From the NCBI RefSeq assembly GCF_013373865.1, contig NC_050467.1:37805132-37869131 (forward strand): a stretch of DNA of 64,000 nucleotides. The letters run 5' to 3'. A model generated the notes under the pieces. That model was given only the letters and a program-made list of their open reading frames with translations, ran no database searches and had not been told where the DNA came from. The stretch comes from Monomorium pharaonis. Lineage: Eukaryota > Arthropoda > Insecta > Hymenoptera > Formicidae. Within the stretch, counting starts at the first letter, position 1. Every line of letters starts with the position of its first letter. Position numbers and translations under genes: made by a program. Positions 14,301-24,285 of this stretch are shown in pieces.

Positions 14301-14452
14301 AGTATGTGTGTGTGTGTATAAAAAATTAATTTAAAAATAAGAATAATTTTTTTCTTTTTTATTGCACAAAATATTATCTTACCTTTTTTAGAAAAAAGAT
14401 AACAAGGATAAATTAAATTGCATATAAATAATAGCATTATAAGACGACGCAT
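3794..14452 (-). CDS. VgR: Vitellogenin receptor (LDL-receptor superfamily, Yolkless orthologue), complete
   Basis: Oocyte-surface receptor that takes up yolk vitellogenin by clathrin-mediated endocytosis. I assembled 31 coding exons on the minus strand: 14452-14383, 14181-14057, 13381-13253, 13125-13017, 12927-12787, 12553-12434, 12367-12242, 12166-11954, 11574-11406, 11129-10928, 10838-10647, 10544-10424, 10275-10129, 10020-9762, 9656-9403, 9274-9128, 9055-8895, 8715-8591, 8308-8115, 7953-7778, 7485-7244, 7043-6745, 6356-6117, 6047-5895, 5733-5588, 5506-5415, 5286-5061, 4937-4763, 4623-4335, 4208-4073, 3904-3794. Borders are GT-AG and phases close exactly to 1,762 residues. Domains: signal peptide (1-22); four LDLa repeats (24-191); two EGF (192-273); YWTD propeller (274-532); EGF (533-572); a second, degenerate propeller (573-870); EGF; eight LDLa repeats (910-1241); two EGF; third propeller (1321-1584); EGF; membrane helix 1645-1667; cytoplasmic tail with the FQNPSY internalisation motif (1687-1692). 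No defect seen. The two unequal LDLa clusters distinguish it from LDLR and LRP1. Confidence 0.95.
11288..11326. repeat. (TC)n microsatellite in a vitellogenin receptor intron
   Basis: About 20 uninterrupted TC units between coding exons 9 and 10 of the receptor. No coding effect. Confidence 0.95.
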
Positions 14453-14800
14453 GATCTGTAAACAAATTAAAATTTCATTACAATAAAACAAAATAATTTA
14501 TTAATTTGGTGCTCTTCCAATTTATGTTTTTTAACTAAATTAAATATAGATATGTATCGTTAATAAACTTCATATGCTTTCAGTTACATTTCTGTCGAAA
14601 AAGTAAACTGAAATTTATCACAATATTTGTTACAAATAAATAGATAAATTTCAAGAGTAAATTTAATGTTCGTGAAACAATAAATGTAATCATTAATATA
14701 GAAATATTTAATGCAACTCACTAAAATTTTTGCAACAACATTTCTCTACGATCCCGCCGGCAGGACGTCCCAAAATTGAATCGAAACTGACGATAGTAGT
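14453..14800 (-). other. Probable 5' untranslated exon(s) of vitellogenin receptor
   Basis: A minus-strand acceptor (TTTACAG) sits two bases upstream of the receptor ATG, so at least one noncoding exon should lie further right. A GTGAGT donor read leftward at about 14721 (exon edge near 14722) is the nearest good partner, with CpG-containing sequence at 14750-14950 as a possible promoter. The acceptor is seen; the partner is an inference. Confidence 0.4.
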
Positions 14801-16476
14801 CAGTAGTGTAATAATTCGATATTTTTAAAAATCACAAAACTCACGAGACGATACTGGGCGCCAGGCGCGATAATCCGCGTCACACAAAAATTACTGACCT
14901 TACTCACGATAATAGCGCAATAGGCCTCGATTAACTCGCGACATTTTCGAGAAATTAAAATTAGAATTAAAATATTAATATTTTACAATTCTTTAAATAT
15001 CCAGATAAGAAACTTTCACATTTGTTATATTTTACAGAAGCAAAATGCATATCTTTTATAAAGAAATTTCGTAATTATAATTATAATAAATCTATTTATT
15101 CAATTACTTATCATAATTTACAAATAATATTGAAATAGTGTTTCATGCTTGCTGTTTTAACTTTCTTTATAAAATTTTCATTTAAAAATGCTTGAATAAG
15201 AATTATGTAATATTATACTGTAATAGTTTTTACTGTAATAATTACAAAATTTATTTCTAAAATGTATTCAACAATATGTATAATTATGCTAAAATAATTC
15301 TCTCTAATATTACAGTTATGTAAGCATTTAATTTTTGAGTAAAAGTTTTTTAAAGATTGCTATGTGTTACAATATTTTAAATTAAAATTTATAATGTTCA
15401 AAAATAGATTTAATCTATGGTACAATATAATTATACATTATATTTTCAAATAAAAATAATACTAAAATTATTTTGTATGCGTTTTTACCTAGACATTAAA
15501 ATGCTATATTTTATTATCAGGGGACGAATATATTTTAAATATTGTATAAAATAAATGGTTTGAGATATTTAATCATAACTTCTTCTAAAATAATACATTT
15601 TTATTTTTAAGAATAAAGTATGCAAATTTTATTTATAAAACATAGGTACTCACCATAGTAAGTGAAATTTCTTATGTACATGTAAGGCTCAGATATATTT
15701 TTTGTGCATTAAAAGGAGGAAATATGTCTTGACCTGATCACGACGCCGTTTGGAGCGCTTCTGACACGTTGGATTCAAACACTCTCGTTCAAAGATCATT
15801 GTTTCCACCACACAGGAATTACTTATCAAGACACTTAAAGGTCGCTGTTGACAACATAGAGAAGAACCTTCAGAAATCTCATGTAAATACATTCGTCACG
15901 AACGGACATATATTAATTCTACCAGTTTTCCTTTTCAGAATCTTCAGTCAAACGTATGAAAATTTTGTAAGAATATAATAAAAATTGTAGCAAAATTTCA
16001 AGCAAAAAATGTATATAAAACTTGAAAAATACAGAACATTTTAAATATGTAATAGGAACAATAGAGATTTCTATTTAATAACTGTGGAAAGATTCGAAGT
16101 AATTTTGCGTGTATAATAATCAATGTTGGTCTCATTTAACAATCGACTTTTTATATGAGATGCCGCAACAAAAGCAATCGGAAGGATAAACGTCAGCAAG
16201 TTAATTAGCAAACTGATATCACGTAGACGTCAGCAAATTAATTAACAAACTAATATCAAACAGAAAAAGAAAATTAATAATTCGTAAGTCCTAATCATCT
16301 TATTGTAACTATATTTATCGGGCAAGTACGAGCTGTCGGTAATACGCTACTGAAGAAAACAATAGCCGATCGGCTGCACGGCAGTGCCATATTGCTCAGC
16401 TAGAAGCTAAGGAAGTTCCTCGCGCTCCTTGGGAACTGTAGCATAGTACAGAGAAAGTTACTTATAATTTAGAAGT
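14801..16476. other. Divergent intergenic region between vitellogenin receptor and the SNAG zinc-finger gene
   Basis: Both flanking genes point away from this stretch, so it must hold both promoters. It is mostly AT-rich. A minus-strand segment 15892-15655 is partly open, basic-rich (QKRSKRRRD) and followed by a good GTGAGT donor near 15653. It could be a distal noncoding exon of the receptor gene, but I do not recognise its translation. CpG content rises from about 16320 toward the zinc-finger start. Confidence 0.4.
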
Positions 16477-18671
16477 ATGCCGCGTTGCTTGATAAAGTCG
16501 ATGGCACGATATCACAGGACGGACAAGTCGAGCGAAGGTATTTTCTACTTTTTTAAAGGTACATCTTATGCATACCAGTAAAATCACTTCGGAAACGGAG
16601 ACGATCTTTATCAGAGAATAGCTCGAGGCATAGGCTTGCCATGTGTTTCTGTAAAACCATTATCGAAATTACGAATCGGGGGATCGTTAGTTCAACCTTG
16701 ACTATAGTCGCGATAATAAACAGCCTACGGATACCACGCCGCGTAGCTCTTATCTTCACGTGATCCTCCCGAGGGTCCCGATAGATCTAAATAAAAATTA
16801 TTTTTTAAAAAAACAGGTACCGAAAATATAATCTTTCACGAACGATACGAATGCGGTAGGAATGTGGTTAAGTAAATATATGGGGGGGGACTTTGTTTAT
16901 ATTTTAATTTTCTTTATTTACGTAGTGTTTACAATCGCTTTTTTTCGTTTATTCTGTAGGGAAAGAAAGAGAAATAAGAGAAATTAAATTTTCTCGTTAT
17001 ATATACACATAAGAAGGGCGTGCTTCGAAAGTTCAAGATTAATTGCTAACTATCGATGAGGTGAAATTTTCATTTTATGTGGAACGAATTTCTGTCAAGA
17101 TCCTTTCAATTCGTTTATTTGTTACAGAATTACTTTCCATGCTCGAGGTGGCAATAAACCTTTCAGAAATCCTTTCATTCTCAATTATTCCGGCAGTAAA
17201 TATCGTGCCCGCTTTTGATGACGGAAAAATCAATTTCTTTTCTTTTGTAGAGTCCGAATTCCCGTGGCTGCCACCGTCCACGGATCTCAAGCGGAAGAGC
17301 CATGCGAAGGACGCGACGTCCAAAATGAGCAACATCTGGACCTGCTCCGGGCTGCCTATCGTGACCCGTTACAGCTTCCACAAGACCAACGGTTTCGACG
17401 TGGGATTAAATTCAGCCGAGCGTTTCGGAAATAACAACGATCACGCCGCTTCGATCGACGGCCGCGTGGCCGACAATACGAGGAAGGTGTCGGCGATATT
17501 TCTTGACGACGTGTCGGGATTCTCCGCCAAAGCGGAGGGTTTGGCTGGACCGGCGGTGACGACGATAGACCCGGAAAAAATCGCCAGTGCGATCAAGCCG
17601 AAGGTCGTGGCCGACGGCTGCGAGACGCAGACGTTTTCGCAGGCCCTGTACTTGCTGCCAAAGCAAAAGCAGCACGAGCAGACTACCGTCGCCGTAGGTA
17701 AGACGACGTCTGCCCGGGAGGGTGGTCAGCATTGGAAGAGAAACAAAACTATGCACTACTGCCCATACTGTCGCAAGAGCTTTGATCGGCCGTGGGTGCT
17801 GAAGGGCCACCTGCGCCTGCACACCGGAGAGCGGCCCTTTGAGTGTCCGGTCTGCCATAAATCCTTCGCTGATCGGTACGTACGATTGTACAACGGGACT
17901 CCCTTAATTCTCCGGAGCTGACATAGAATTTTGTAATACAGTTACTAATTTGGTTGGATTTATGAACCCCATTTAATTTATATTGACTAAAAGATCCTAT
18001 AATTTATTTCAAGAAATAATTTGTATAAAAGAGAATGAATATTATGAATAAGAGAATTTATTTTAATAACAATTTCAAATTTATAATTGACAGTAGATCC
18101 ATCAGCTCCGGAGAGTTAAACTTTGGACTTTGACACAGGAACTCAGTTTCCAGGTTTTATTTCGTCGATAAGAAACCTAGATGAATTGAGAATCTATCTC
18201 ATTTTGAAGAGAAAAAGCACTTTATTAGAAATTAAAAGAGGAATAAAAAATCTGTATATGAAATTTTTGGGATAAGAGAGAGAAAGAGAGCGAGCGAGAG
18301 AGAGAGAGCTATAATCTCATAATGTAAATTTTATTTTTGTTCTGTTGGAGAGAGAGATTCACGTCATTTAGAATGTTGATTATCGTAAAGAGATCTCTCA
18401 AGAGAGAGTACAATATTGAATTTAAATTTTCCAATAATTTTTCATAGTTTTTTCCATAAAGGCTTGTTGCTTCGCGACGAACTAATCTCGTTGGAATTGT
18501 TGCAGCTCGAATCTTCGCGCGCATCAAAGGACACGCAATCATCATCAGTGGCAGTGGCGCTGCGGCGTGTGCTTTAAGGCTTTCTCGCAAAGGCGCTACC
18601 TAGAGCGCCATTGTCCGGAAGCCTGCCGCAAGTACCGTATATCCCAGAAGAAGGAGCTCGCTTGTCCGTGA
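16477..18671 (+). CDS. Snail/Scratch-type zinc-finger repressor with SNAG-like N-terminus
   Basis: Predicted DNA-binding transcriptional repressor in the nucleus. Three exons: 16477-16537, 17251-17875 and 18506-18671, GT-AG borders, total 852 bases, 283 residues. Exon 1 begins MPRCLIKS, resembling the SNAG repression motif of the Snail/Scratch/Gfi family (MPR plus hydrophobic and basic residues). Exon 2 follows a clean TTTTGTAG acceptor. Residues 21-185 are low in recognisable domains. Three fingers follow: C191/C194/H207/H211, then C219/C222/H235/H241 with the Snail-typical FADRSNLRAH core, completed across the last intron, then a C2HC finger C248/C251/H264/C269, as in the last finger of Snail proteins. 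Snail-family proteins usually have four to six fingers, so the array is short. Superfamily is secure; Snail, Scratch or Kahuli subfamily is not. AATAAA lies at 18812. Confidence 0.85.
18269..18309. repeat. (GA)n-rich microsatellite in the last intron of the zinc-finger gene
   Basis: Imperfect GA repeat with some GAAA and GAGC interruptions, about 200 bases before exon 3. Confidence 0.85.
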
Positions 18672-18811
18672 AAAGAATACTGGCAAGGAGTACCGACGGC
18701 TGTTAAAATCGCTCTCGACGCATATTGCGCTATGTAAAACTGATATATTAATTTTATGTTCTAACGTTTGAGCAGTATACGTTACACGATATGCCGTTCT
18801 TCGCCTTTCTC

Positions 18812-18817
18812 AATAAA
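18812..18817 (+). terminator. Polyadenylation signal of the zinc-finger gene
   Basis: AATAAA about 140 bases after the stop codon, followed by a T-rich stretch. Confidence 0.6.
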
Positions 18818-19139
18818 ATTATAATTTTATATATCTTCAGATGTGCAACTTCATTAATAGGTTTAATTAAACTTAAAGCCGAGCATCTCGTTGCCAGTTG
18901 CGAAGCGATTGCAACACCCGATCAGAAGCGTCAATGACACTATCCGAATGTAATGATTACGTTGCATTATTAGACCGCGGTCTTAAAATTTAATCCATGA
19001 AATAAGCTATATAAACGATGCAAACCGCAGCCAATCTTCTAATACATTTTATTTTTTAAATCTTAATTTAAAATTGTCTGATATGTACAATCTCGAAATT
19101 TATATTTTATCAGACGATTGAATCTCAATTAAGATTATA

Positions 19140-19197
19140 ATCCCATGCAGCACATATCTTTCAAAAAGTTTTCTGAAAGATGTGTGCTGTGTGGGAT
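19140..19197. repeat. Short near-perfect inverted repeat (hairpin)
   Basis: Arms ATCCCATGCAGCACATATCT... and its complement ending GCTGTGTGGGAT match at about 21 of 24 positions around a loop of about 9 bases. It could be a tiny MITE remnant or a transcribed hairpin. It lies between the zinc-finger gene and the Me31B promoter region. Confidence 0.75.
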
Positions 19198-19699
19198 AAG
19201 AGATAATTTTTTGATATTTAAAATATCAGAGCTGCATTAGCACTTTTAAAACGTTATGTGGGACAGTTTTGAAATAAAGAATCGATTATAAGTAACGGCT
19301 TCAGTTTCGATTTGCTTCCACACCTGGCACCTGGCACACGGAGATTGGTCGAATCTTCGTATGACGACGTATGTATAATTCGAACCACATGGCATGATTT
19401 CGTTCCGAGTCTGTTCTTTATCCCTCGTTATATTATATTATTTGAAACTGAAATGGAAGACGAGTATCATCGAGGATAAAATATAAAAGGGACAGGACAG
19501 AAAGTATAAAAAATTCAGCCGCAAAGAAATAAATCTGCTGGCGCGTTTCGTTCTTTGTAATTGGACCGCGAATCCCTCATGAAAATCGCTTTAAGACGAC
19601 TCCTGATGACGGGACGCGGACGCCACGATAACTTCGCCATCTAGGTACTGTCGGTCTTTCATGCGAATCGTGTATACCGAACAAGCAATAATCGTCGCT

Positions 19700-20179
19700 C
19701 GCATTCGACGCAGTGCATCAGTCGGGATTTCGAGATTCTGCAAACGGAACGCTAATCACAAGTCGCAGAGATAGACCGAAAGACTGAAGTCGGGACCGCG
19801 TGTTATACACGAAAACGCTTTTTTTTCCGAAGCGTAACGAAGCAGAGAAGAAGCGGTAAAGGTAGAGTGAGAGGGAGAGCGAGAGAGAGTGTGAGAGAGA
19901 GAGAGTGAGAGTGAGAGGGCGAGAGAGAGTGTGCGAGAGAGGGGTGAGAGAGGGCGAGAGAGAGAAGTGAGGAGAGAAGCGGCACAGCGCGGCATCGCAC
20001 CGGACGAAGAAGAAAAGAAAAAAAGAACGGTGCCCCGACGACGCGGTCACTGGCGCTGCGAGGAGCGGCGAAATCATTGACATTGGGAACGGCCATTTTG
20101 GCGAATTGTTTCCCACCGATCGAGTGCCCGAGGCGCGTAGCACACATATACACGGCATCGACGTCCATTCGTATTCAAG
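19700..20179 (+). other. Probable noncoding first exon and promoter of Me31B
   Basis: A CpG-rich block with an initiator-like ATCAGTCG near 19717 and a purine tract at 19865-19976 ends in a strong donor, CAAG|GTAAGG at 20179/20180. The first good + strand acceptor downstream (TTGTCAG at 21371-21377) opens the exon with the Me31B start codon, so a 1.2 kb 5' UTR intron is likely. Long ORFs here lack family features and run across the donor; I treat them as chance. Confidence 0.55.
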
Positions 20180-21411
20180 GTAAGGACCACGCGGACGCCC
20201 GTACCCCATTCCCTCTCGCGCGATTATTATCTTGGCAACGCGTCGTTCTCTCGCTACGAGAGAAATTCCGTGCCGGGCCTAACGGTATCGTCCCCGGGTT
20301 TTTTTCCGTTGCCACCGACGTATGCCAGCCGCGAAAGACCGAATCCAATCTGCAGAAAGAGAGAAAGCCCCTCCTCGCGATTAATGTCCGTTGGAAGAAT
20401 CGCGTGCGAAAAACGGAACAAGCCGGTTGTATATTTAATGCGAAAATCGCACCAGTCTGTCCTTGTCGACGGTTCGAATGCGCGGGTGAGACGTTTCTAT
20501 GACGGGTCGCGTAATATACGGCTATCATTAATTACACGCCGATTAAGCGCCGAGATATTTTTCTCCTTCGTCGTTTTTCTTCCACCTGAATTTTTGCGAC
20601 TTTCCGAACTGTAATTTCATCATTCGGCAGATAAGCTTCGATATCGAGAACATTCCTTTGTCTCTGTTGCGTGAGTAATACTTTGAATACATTTCGCACA
20701 TGATACACCTCGAACGTACGAATCTTAAGTCCGTGATCCTTTGTCCTTTCTTAACATACTTTAATGGGATTAAAACGAAAAAAAACTTATATTTTATATA
20801 AATATAATTATTTCTGAACTTTAAATTAGATCACACACTTCTGTTTTGTTAAGGGAACAATTAAAGCCAATTAACATATTGTAGAAATGGATTTTATAGT
20901 TCTCGTTTAATTATATAAGTTTTGTGTTCATTGGAAGTTACAAATGGCAGGAAAATGGAATTTTTTGTTGCTTGGTTAACTGTCTCATCTACTAAGTATT
21001 CATACTTGTCTTCCAAACACACAAAAACACTTGGCCTATTTGAATGTATTCATAAGGGCAAACACAGTGTCTGTGAACAGGCATACAGTCACTGTAGGTC
21101 AATTTTGTTTGGTCTTGTTCTCCTTTTGGCTTTCTGTTCAAATGTTATGTATGTGAGACCTCTGTATACACTTTTGAATATATCTATTGAAGTATTCAAA
21201 ACTTATAATTAATATTTTATAAGTTGTGCTAATGCCACGAGAGCAATAATAATAAAATTTATGTTTGATTCTAAATTTTACAATTTTAAAAGAATTATAT
21301 AACGATTATATTTGCTAACATGTACCTAATTATATGTAGGTAATTAGAAAATATTTTTTCTTCTTTTTTCTTGTCAGGAAAAAATAGTAAATATACTACA
21401 ACATTTCCAAA

Positions 21412-24285
21412 ATGATGACCGAGACGCATATGAACTCTAATCATATGTTAAATTCTGGTTTGTCCACCAAATCAGAGATAGATAAAATGGATGATGTAGG
21501 TTGGAAAGCCAAATTAAAAATTCCACCAAAGGATAAAAGAATTAAGACAAGTGTAAGTTTTATGTTATAAAAAGGATAATTTAATGAATTATTAAGTAGG
21601 GGAGAATTAATAAATTACTTTATCTTTAAATTAATAAATTGTTATACTTTTAAATTCAAATTATTTTATCAAAAGATAAAGAATTAAAATAAATTTTATG
21701 TTGTAAAGAGATAAAGTAACAAATTGTTAAAAAAAATTAAATAGTTATACTTTCAAATTCGAGTTATTCTTATAAGAAATTTAATGATTTTTAAAATTAA
21801 TTATCTGTAGAGATTTTTGTGAAAGCACTTGAGCTTTCTAAATCAAAATTTACTTTGAAATATATTCTACACAGGATGTTACTGACACACGTGGTAACGA
21901 GTTTGAAGAATTTTGCCTAAAACGTGAATTATTGATGGGGATTTTTGAGAAGGGATGGGAGAAGCCATCACCAATCCAAGAAGCTAGTATTCCCATTGCA
22001 CTTTCTGGTAAGGACATCTTGGCACGAGCGAAAAATGGAACTGGTAAAACTGGAGCGTATTCAATTCCAGTGTTGGAGCAGGTACAACAGAAGTGTTTAA
22101 AAAATAAAAATATTTATTCTGAATGTTTTGCATGCTTATTGATGCCATATGTTATTGTAGGTTGATCCAAGAAAAGATGTAATCCAAGCACTGGTAATTG
22201 TGCCTACAAGAGAGTTAGCGCTACAAACATCACAGATTTGTATTGAGCTCGCAAAACACATGGATATAAAAGTTATGGTTACTACTGGAGGAACTAACTT
22301 ACGAGACGATATTATGAGGATTTATCAAAAAGGTAAGTTCTAAGAGAAACCATTTGTCAATAAGTTACATGAAAAAAAAAACTACAATGTGAGTAATAGA
22401 TATTATAATCGATGTATAAATTTCTGCTTTTAGTACAAGTAATAATCGCAACGCCAGGAAGGATCCTTGATCTGATGGATAAGAATGTAGCAAATATGGA
22501 GCATTGTAAAATTCTAGTTTTGGACGAAGCGGACAAACTGCTGTCACAAGACTTCAAGGGAATGTTGGATCATGTAATATCGAGGTGCGTTTATACAAAA
22601 AGTCTGATTTTATTTCTTACACAATTTCTTTTATTTAACCACATGCTCCTTTTATGGTAGATGGATAATTATGAAGAACTATGTAGAAAAATCTCAAATT
22701 TAATTTTTTTTTTAATATGAGAGACTATTAAGGTTGATCATGCACAACGTCTTGTTTTATTATATGCTCATATATACAATGCTATAGTTGTATGCAATTA
22801 AAATGCTCGAAATGTGAGATATGTCGAATTAAGGCATGTTGCAACATATCCACATTCCTGAGTGCAACAAACTGATTAATCAATGACTAACTTTAATTGA
22901 CTCTCGCTTAAAATTCATTGAAATTATACAATTCATTTTATTCACAATTTTAACTTTTATTGTTGCTATACTTTTTATTTGATATTATTAAGACTGATCA
23001 TTTTTTGCCCATATTACACAAACATTAATACAATTTGCATGCAGTGTAAGTTACTTTAAATAACTATATTACCATTTCTTTATTTGTCATGTATGGGTTA
23101 TATTATTTTTTTAGATTACCACACGAACGTCAGATTTTGCTGTATTCAGCTACGTTTCCTCTGACTGTGAAACAATTTATGGAAAAACACTTGAGAGATC
23201 CATATGAGATTAATTTAATGGAAGAGTTGACATTAAAAGGCGTAACACAATATTACGCTTTTGTACAGGAACGACAAAAAGTTCACTGCCTTAACACGTT
23301 ATTCTCCAAGGTAAGGCTAAATTTGATCTCTTGTAATTTATCAATAATATTGTAAATCCGAAAGAATTTTATTAATTTTTATATTACTTTGACATACAGT
23401 TGCAAATAACGCAAAGCATAATCTTCTGTAATTCAACGCAACGCGTCGAATTGTTGGCTAAAAAAATAACAGACCTTGGGTATTGCTGTTATTATATACA
23501 CGCGAAAATGGCGCAGGCACACCGAAATCGCGTATTCCATGATTTTCGTGCAGGATTATGCCGAAATCTCGTAAGTTAATTAATATATATCAACATTTTT
23601 GATTATTTTATTTTGATTAAACTTGAATTTTAATTATATGTAATTTTGTATTATTTTAAATTCAAAATAATATATCGAATTAAAGTGAAATAATGAGATC
23701 ACTGCACCAGTCACTGAATAATTAATAAATATGTGTCTGAAAAAAATATTAAAATAAAATTTTAATTGCAAATTCGTAATTTTTAATTAATTTTATATAA
23801 ATTTGATTAAAATATTTTTTATTTGAAAATGTAATTATATTAAGTATTGTTTATTCATTATTTTAATTTTTTTAGTTATTTATTGATTGGTGCAATGACT
23901 TTAAATACCAAAGTAAATTATATTAATGTAACTGTGTTTGATAATTGAATTTTCTTAATGTTTTTATTAATATAAATTCTCTTTGCAGGTGAGCAGTGAT
24001 CTATTTACTCGCGGTATTGATGTTCAAGCTGTGAATGTCGTAATCAATTTTGACTTTCCGAAGATGGCAGAGACATATCTGCATCGAATCGGCCGATCTG
24101 GAAGATTCGGCCATTTAGGTATAGCAATTAACCTAATCACGTATGAAGATCGCTTCAACCTACATCGTATCGAACAGGAGCTTGGAACAGAAATTAAACC
24201 TATCCCAAAGGTGATAGACCCTAGTTTGTACGTCGCGAGATCGGAAGACAATAATAGTATGGAAGAAGGCAACGTGTCCAAGTAG
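21412..24285 (+). CDS. me31B: DEAD-box RNA helicase Me31B (DDX6/Dhh1 family), complete
   Basis: Cytoplasmic ATP-dependent RNA helicase that represses translation and promotes decapping in P-bodies and maternal RNPs, working with 4E-T/Cup, EDC3, PatL1 and Tral. Coding exons: 21412-21552 (exon starts 21378), 21875-22081, 22161-22332, 22434-22584, 23115-23310, 23400-23570, 23989-24285; 1,335 bases, 444 residues. Motifs seen: Q motif GWEKPSPIQ (74-82), motif I AKNGTGKTG (K105), Ia PTRELALQ, Ib TPGR (180-183), II DEAD (204-207), III SAT, IV IIFCN, V TRGID, VI HRIGRSGRFG. The C-terminus KPIPKVIDPSLYV and final EEGNVSK are characteristic of fly Me31B. Length agrees with the family (about 430-480). 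A serine stands in VSSDLF where the fly protein, as I recall it, has cysteine; this is outside the catalytic motifs. The start is chosen by the MMTE opening, as in the fly protein. No defects. Confidence 0.97.

Noticed and set aside
17043..17250. N-terminal extension of the zinc-finger ORF as coding sequence
   Set aside because: A clean acceptor at 17250 joins in phase to the SNAG-like exon at 16477; the extension has no family features.
19718..20614. Several ORFs of 114-163 codons on both strands upstream of Me31B
   Set aside because: They lie in the GA-rich CpG block and run across the strong donor at 20180; the region reads best as a 5' UTR exon and intron.
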